A stretch of 64,000 bases of DNA from Enhygromyxa salina (GTDB taxonomy: Bacteria > Myxococcota_A > Polyangia > Nannocystales > Nannocystaceae). The notes beneath the pieces are model-generated. The model did no database searches, was not told the DNA's origin, and worked only from the letters and a program-made list of their open reading frames with translations. Position 1 is the stretch's first letter, and every line of letters begins with the position of its first letter. The DNA is taken from assembly GCF_000737335.2 (NCBI RefSeq), contig NZ_JMCC02000001.1, positions 124,001 to 188,000 of the forward strand, written 5' to 3'. The translations under genes were made by a program, and so were the position numbers. Of the stretch, positions 61,264-64,000 are shown in pieces.

Positions 61264-64000
61264 TCAGCCCCGCTTGGGTGGACCGACCGGCGCCAGGCCC
61301 TGCTTCATGCGCAGATCCATCGACCCAAGCGCCGCGATCACCTCGTCGAGCTTGGCCTCGAGGGCGACCCGATCCTCGAGCTTCTTGGTCGCCGTGCGAA
61401 CCAGCGGCACCAGCGTGCGCTCGATGATCTGGACCTGCTTCCCCAGCAGCTCCTCGATCCCCGCAGGCGGCGGCACCGTGATCTCGAACTTGGGGTTGCC
61501 CAGCCGCTCGAGCAGCTTGGCGAAGTCCGCCGAGCTCGGTGACCCCGGCGGCCCAAACGGGCTCGGGGGCGGTGGCGCGACGGCGGGCTTGGGCGCGAAC
61601 ACGGGCGCCGCCAGCGAGGCCTTCTTGCGCTCGACCTCGGCCGCCTTGGCCTGGGCCTCGAGCTGCCGCGTAGCCTGGTCGAGCACCGTTCGAATCCCCT
61701 CGAGCTGCACGCCAAAGCCTTTGTCCGCGAGCGCGCCTTGGATCCCGACCAACTGATCGACGAGGTTGGACAGCTGGCTGGTGACCCGCGTGGTCGGGTC
61801 GTCCTCGGCCCCGCCCAGGTTCTTGGCCTTGACGAAGCCGCGCTTGATCTCGTCCCAGCGGGCACGCTGCTCGTCGGTCAAGACCCCGCGCAGCTCGGCG
61901 AGCTTGAGCATGTTTTGCTCGGCGCCGGTCGTGAGGGTCTGGGCCTCGCCAACGTAGTGATCCTCGATCAGGCTCTGCAGCTCGGCCTCGTTCATGGCCG
62001 GCACGACCTTCTCGGCGAGCTTGGCCATGTTGCGGTAGCTGCCCTGCAGCTTGAACGGGGGCTCGGTCCGGTAGCGATCGTCCATCGACGCCGAGCGGAT
62101 GTACTCGAGGTTGATCTTGAGCAGCGTGTCCTGAACGACAAACAAGTGCTGAAAGGTCTTCTTGATCTCGCCAAGCTCGACCGCGGCGTAGCCATGCGAG
62201 AGATCGCTGCTCGGGATCTCGGCGCCCTGGGCCATGGCGATCAGCTTGTAGATGTCCGCCTGCTCCCGGGTTGCGAGCGGGGCCAGGGTCGCGTTCGAGG
62301 TGATCGCGTTCTCGATGTACGACAGCGCAAACGCCTCGTCCGAGCCCTCTAGGATGTCGCCCAGGTTGTAGGTGTCGGCCCGGTTGGCGAGCATGTCCGG
62401 GATCTGGAATTTGTCGCCGGACTCCGTGTAGGGGTTGCCGGCCATGACCACGCAGAATTTCTTGCCGCGCATGTCGTAGGTGCGGGTCTTGCCCTTCCAC
62501 ACCCCCTCGATCCGGCGCTGGGCGTCACACAGCGAGATGAACTTTTGCAGCAGCTCGGGGTTGGTGTGCTGAATGTCGTCGAGATACAGCATCACGTTGT
62601 TGCCCATCTCGAGCGCGAGGTTGATCTTGTTGACCTCTTGCCTGGCGGTGGCGTTGGGCGCCTCGCTTGGGTCGAGCGAGATCACGTCGTGGCCAAGCGC
62701 GGGCCCGTTGACCTTCATGAACACCAGGCCAAACCGGCTGGCGATGTACTCCATCAAGGTGGTCTTGCCGTAGCCGGGCGGCGAGATCAGCAGCAGCAGG
62801 CCCATGAGATCCGTGCGCTTGGCGTCACCGGCTGCGCCAAGCTGCTTGGCCAGGTTGTCGCCGATGATCCGCAGGTAGACGTCGTTGATCAGCTTGTTGC
62901 GAACGAACGAAGACAGCACGCGCGGCAGGAACTCATCAATGCGCAGGCGCCTGCGCTCGCGCTCGAGCAGCTCTTGCCGGCGGCGTCGATACGCGGCGTA
63001 GCCCGGCACGCGGACCCGGCTGAATTCTTCGAGCCGCGACAGGAATTCGTCGAGGCGGATCGCTAGCTTGCTGTCTTTGATGCGCGGGTGCTGACCGAGC
63101 AGGCCCTCGGCCTCGATCCCGAGCAGCGCGGTCGACTCTTGGCGCTCGAGCGTGGGCGTGAGCAGCAGGCCGACCAGCTCGTCGGCGACCAGCTTGGCGG
63201 CGTCGTTGGTGTCCTGGCTGGCGAGGTAGCTGTCGACCCACGCGCGGGCCAGGTTCCAGCGCGCGCGCAGGCTGCCCAGGGTCGAGAGGTCGGTCTCGAG
63301 GACGGCCCGGAGCCCGCCGCCAAGCCCACCACGCAGCTCGATCGCGGCGATGAACCGTGCCTGCAGCGCGCTGGCTTCGGCGCTGACGACGAAGCGAGGC
63401 TGCTCGGACCCCAGCTCTTCGACCAGGTAGCTACCGGCGACCCGAGCGGCGGCCGTTGAGACTGGAATTTGTTGGGCGGTGTAGAAGGCCTCGATCGCCG
63501 TGGCCAGCTCGGTCGCGAGCGAGCGGGTCGCGTGGCTGTCCCCATACTCGGCGCGGAGCTGGCCAAGGCTGCGAGCGCTGATCTGCCAGCGCCGACATTG
63601 AGCTTGGTGTTGTTCCGCGTTGGACTGCAGGAGCTCGCTCCAGAACACCAGGCCGAGCACCCGGCCTTCGACGCTGAAGCGCAGCAGACCCGCGCCGCCG
63701 TAGAGCACCAGCAGCTTGTCGAGGATCGCGGCGGCGTCGGCGTCGTGGAGGCCGCGCTCGTAGCCTTCGTCGTAGCGCTCGCTCGCGACCTTGCGGACCA
63801 GCCCCAGCAGGCCCGCGTCGGCGCGCTGGGCCTCGTGCAGGGCAGCCACGCGCAGGCCCGCCTCACCGCGCTCGGCCGCGAACAGGATCGACGCGGCCAA
63901 GTACTCGCCGCGGTAGACCTGCGGCGTCTCGGACACCAGGGTCTGGTTCCAGTAGTCCCGGGTGGCGCTGAACGCCTCGTCGTCGACCAGCTCGCGAAAG
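61264..64000 (-). CDS. Large ATPase ('DNA repair ATPase'-type), 5' end outside window
   Basis: At least 911 codons, open through position 64000, so the N-terminus is missing here; a GTG at 63936 is not the start ('DDEAFSATRDYWNQTLVSET' continues the protein). AAA-type ATPase in the middle: Walker A SPPGYGKTTL, Walker B NVMLYLDDIQ, arginine-finger-like 'MLANRADTYNLG'. The C-terminus has a Pro-rich linker and a coiled coil. Homologues are annotated as DNA repair ATPase; I know no direct proof. Its 3' end is duplicated at 59674-59832. Confidence 0.8.
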   Translation of the reverse strand, partial: FRELVDDEAFSATRDYWNQTLVSETPQVYRGEYLAASILFAAERGEAGLRVAALHEAQRADAGLLGLVRKVASERYDEGYERGLHDADAAAILDKLLVLYGGAGLLRFSVEGRVLGLVFWSELLQSNAEQHQAQCRRWQISARSLGQLRAEYGDSHATRSLATELATAIEAFYTAQQIPVSTAAARVAGSYLVEELGSEQPRFVVSAEASALQARFIAAIELRGGLGGGLRAVLETDLSTLGSLRARWNLARAWVDSYLASQDTNDAAKLVADELVGLLLTPTLERQESTALLGIEAEGLLGQHPRIKDSKLAIRLDEFLSRLEEFSRVRVPGYAAYRRRRQELLERERRRLRIDEFLPRVLSSFVRNKLINDVYLRIIGDNLAKQLGAAGDAKRTDLMGLLLLISPPGYGKTTLMEYIASRFGLVFMKVNGPALGHDVISLDPSEAPNATARQEVNKINLALEMGNNVMLYLDDIQHTNPELLQKFISLCDAQRRIEGVWKGKTRTYDMRGKKFCVVMAGNPYTESGDKFQIPDMLANRADTYNLGDILEGSDEAFALSYIENAITSNATLAPLATREQADIYKLIAMAQGAEIPSSDLSHGYAAVELGEIKKTFQHLFVVQDTLLKINLEYIRSASMDDRYRTEPPFKLQGSYRNMAKLAEKVVPAMNEAELQSLIEDHYVGEAQTLTTGAEQNMLKLAELRGVLTDEQRARWDEIKRGFVKAKNLGGAEDDPTTRVTSQLSNLVDQLVGIQGALADKGFGVQLEGIRTVLDQATRQLEAQAKAAEVERKKASLAAPVFAPKPAVAPPPPSPFGPPGSPSSADFAKLLERLGNPKFEITVPPPAGIEELLGKQVQIIERTLVPLVRTATKKLEDRVALEAKLDEVIAALGSMDLRMKQGLAPVGPPKRG

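Overview
The window is high-GC DNA that most resembles a myxobacterium of the Nannocystaceae group (Nannocystis, Plesiocystis, Enhygromyxa). That is an inference from content. Supporting signs are many lipoproteins with Gly-Asp low-complexity linkers, a MYXO-CTERM-like tail, a giant Ser/Thr-His hybrid kinase, frequent GTG starts and short genic palindromic repeats. I see no tRNA, rRNA, CRISPR array or complete insertion sequence.

Layout. 0-11.6 kb: LRR protein, 2-oxoglutarate dioxygenase, a beta-helix/diheme-cytochrome pair, a GT39-like membrane glycosyltransferase, a YwqG-like protein, an AmpG-like transporter and a VWA lipoprotein. 11.7-15.7 kb: a three-gene molybdenum hydroxylase operon closest to 4-hydroxybenzoyl-CoA reductase. 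15.8-18.2 kb: an ATGA-coupled pair, a P-loop (STAND-like) ATPase and a fusion of a STAND-associated module to an ECF sigma factor. 18.4-25.3 kb: lipoproteins, including a redoxin with an in-frame TGA exactly where the active-site Cys should be (probable selenoprotein with a SECIS-like hairpin), a SnoaL-like protein, a LysR regulator, a CDGSH protein and a siroheme-type CobA-HemD fusion. 25.5-31.2 kb: the hybrid kinase. 32.8-44.3 kb: MnmG, a PilZ protein, an Mpl-GNAT fusion and a tightly overlapping nuoJKLMN-like operon whose antiporter-like subunits have lost key proton-pumping residues. 44.3-53.6 kb: a DUF4360 lipoprotein, a BoxD-like aldehyde dehydrogenase, a nucleotidyltransferase/small-protein pair, a CocE-type hydrolase, a STAS protein and an Mrr-like nuclease. 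53.7-57.4 kb: a zinc-ribbon protein followed by a graveyard of gene fragments. 57.5-64 kb: a prolyl oligopeptidase lipoprotein, an Rpn-like nuclease gene surrounded by duplicated gene ends, and a large ATPase that runs off the window.

How the genes work together. The clearest functional units are the reductase operon (electron entry at FeS/FAD, dehydroxylation at molybdenum), the ATPase-sigma pair (sensing coupled to transcription) and the complex-I-like membrane arm. The reductase and the BoxD-like dehydrogenase could both serve benzoyl-CoA metabolism, but they lie about 30 kb apart. A 74-bp repeat family with an 8-bp inverted repeat occurs at three places. Several gene 3' ends have been locally duplicated (hybrid-kinase-side lipoprotein, glycosyltransferase, DPF-repeat protein, Rpn gene, ATPase), which seems to be a habit of this genome.
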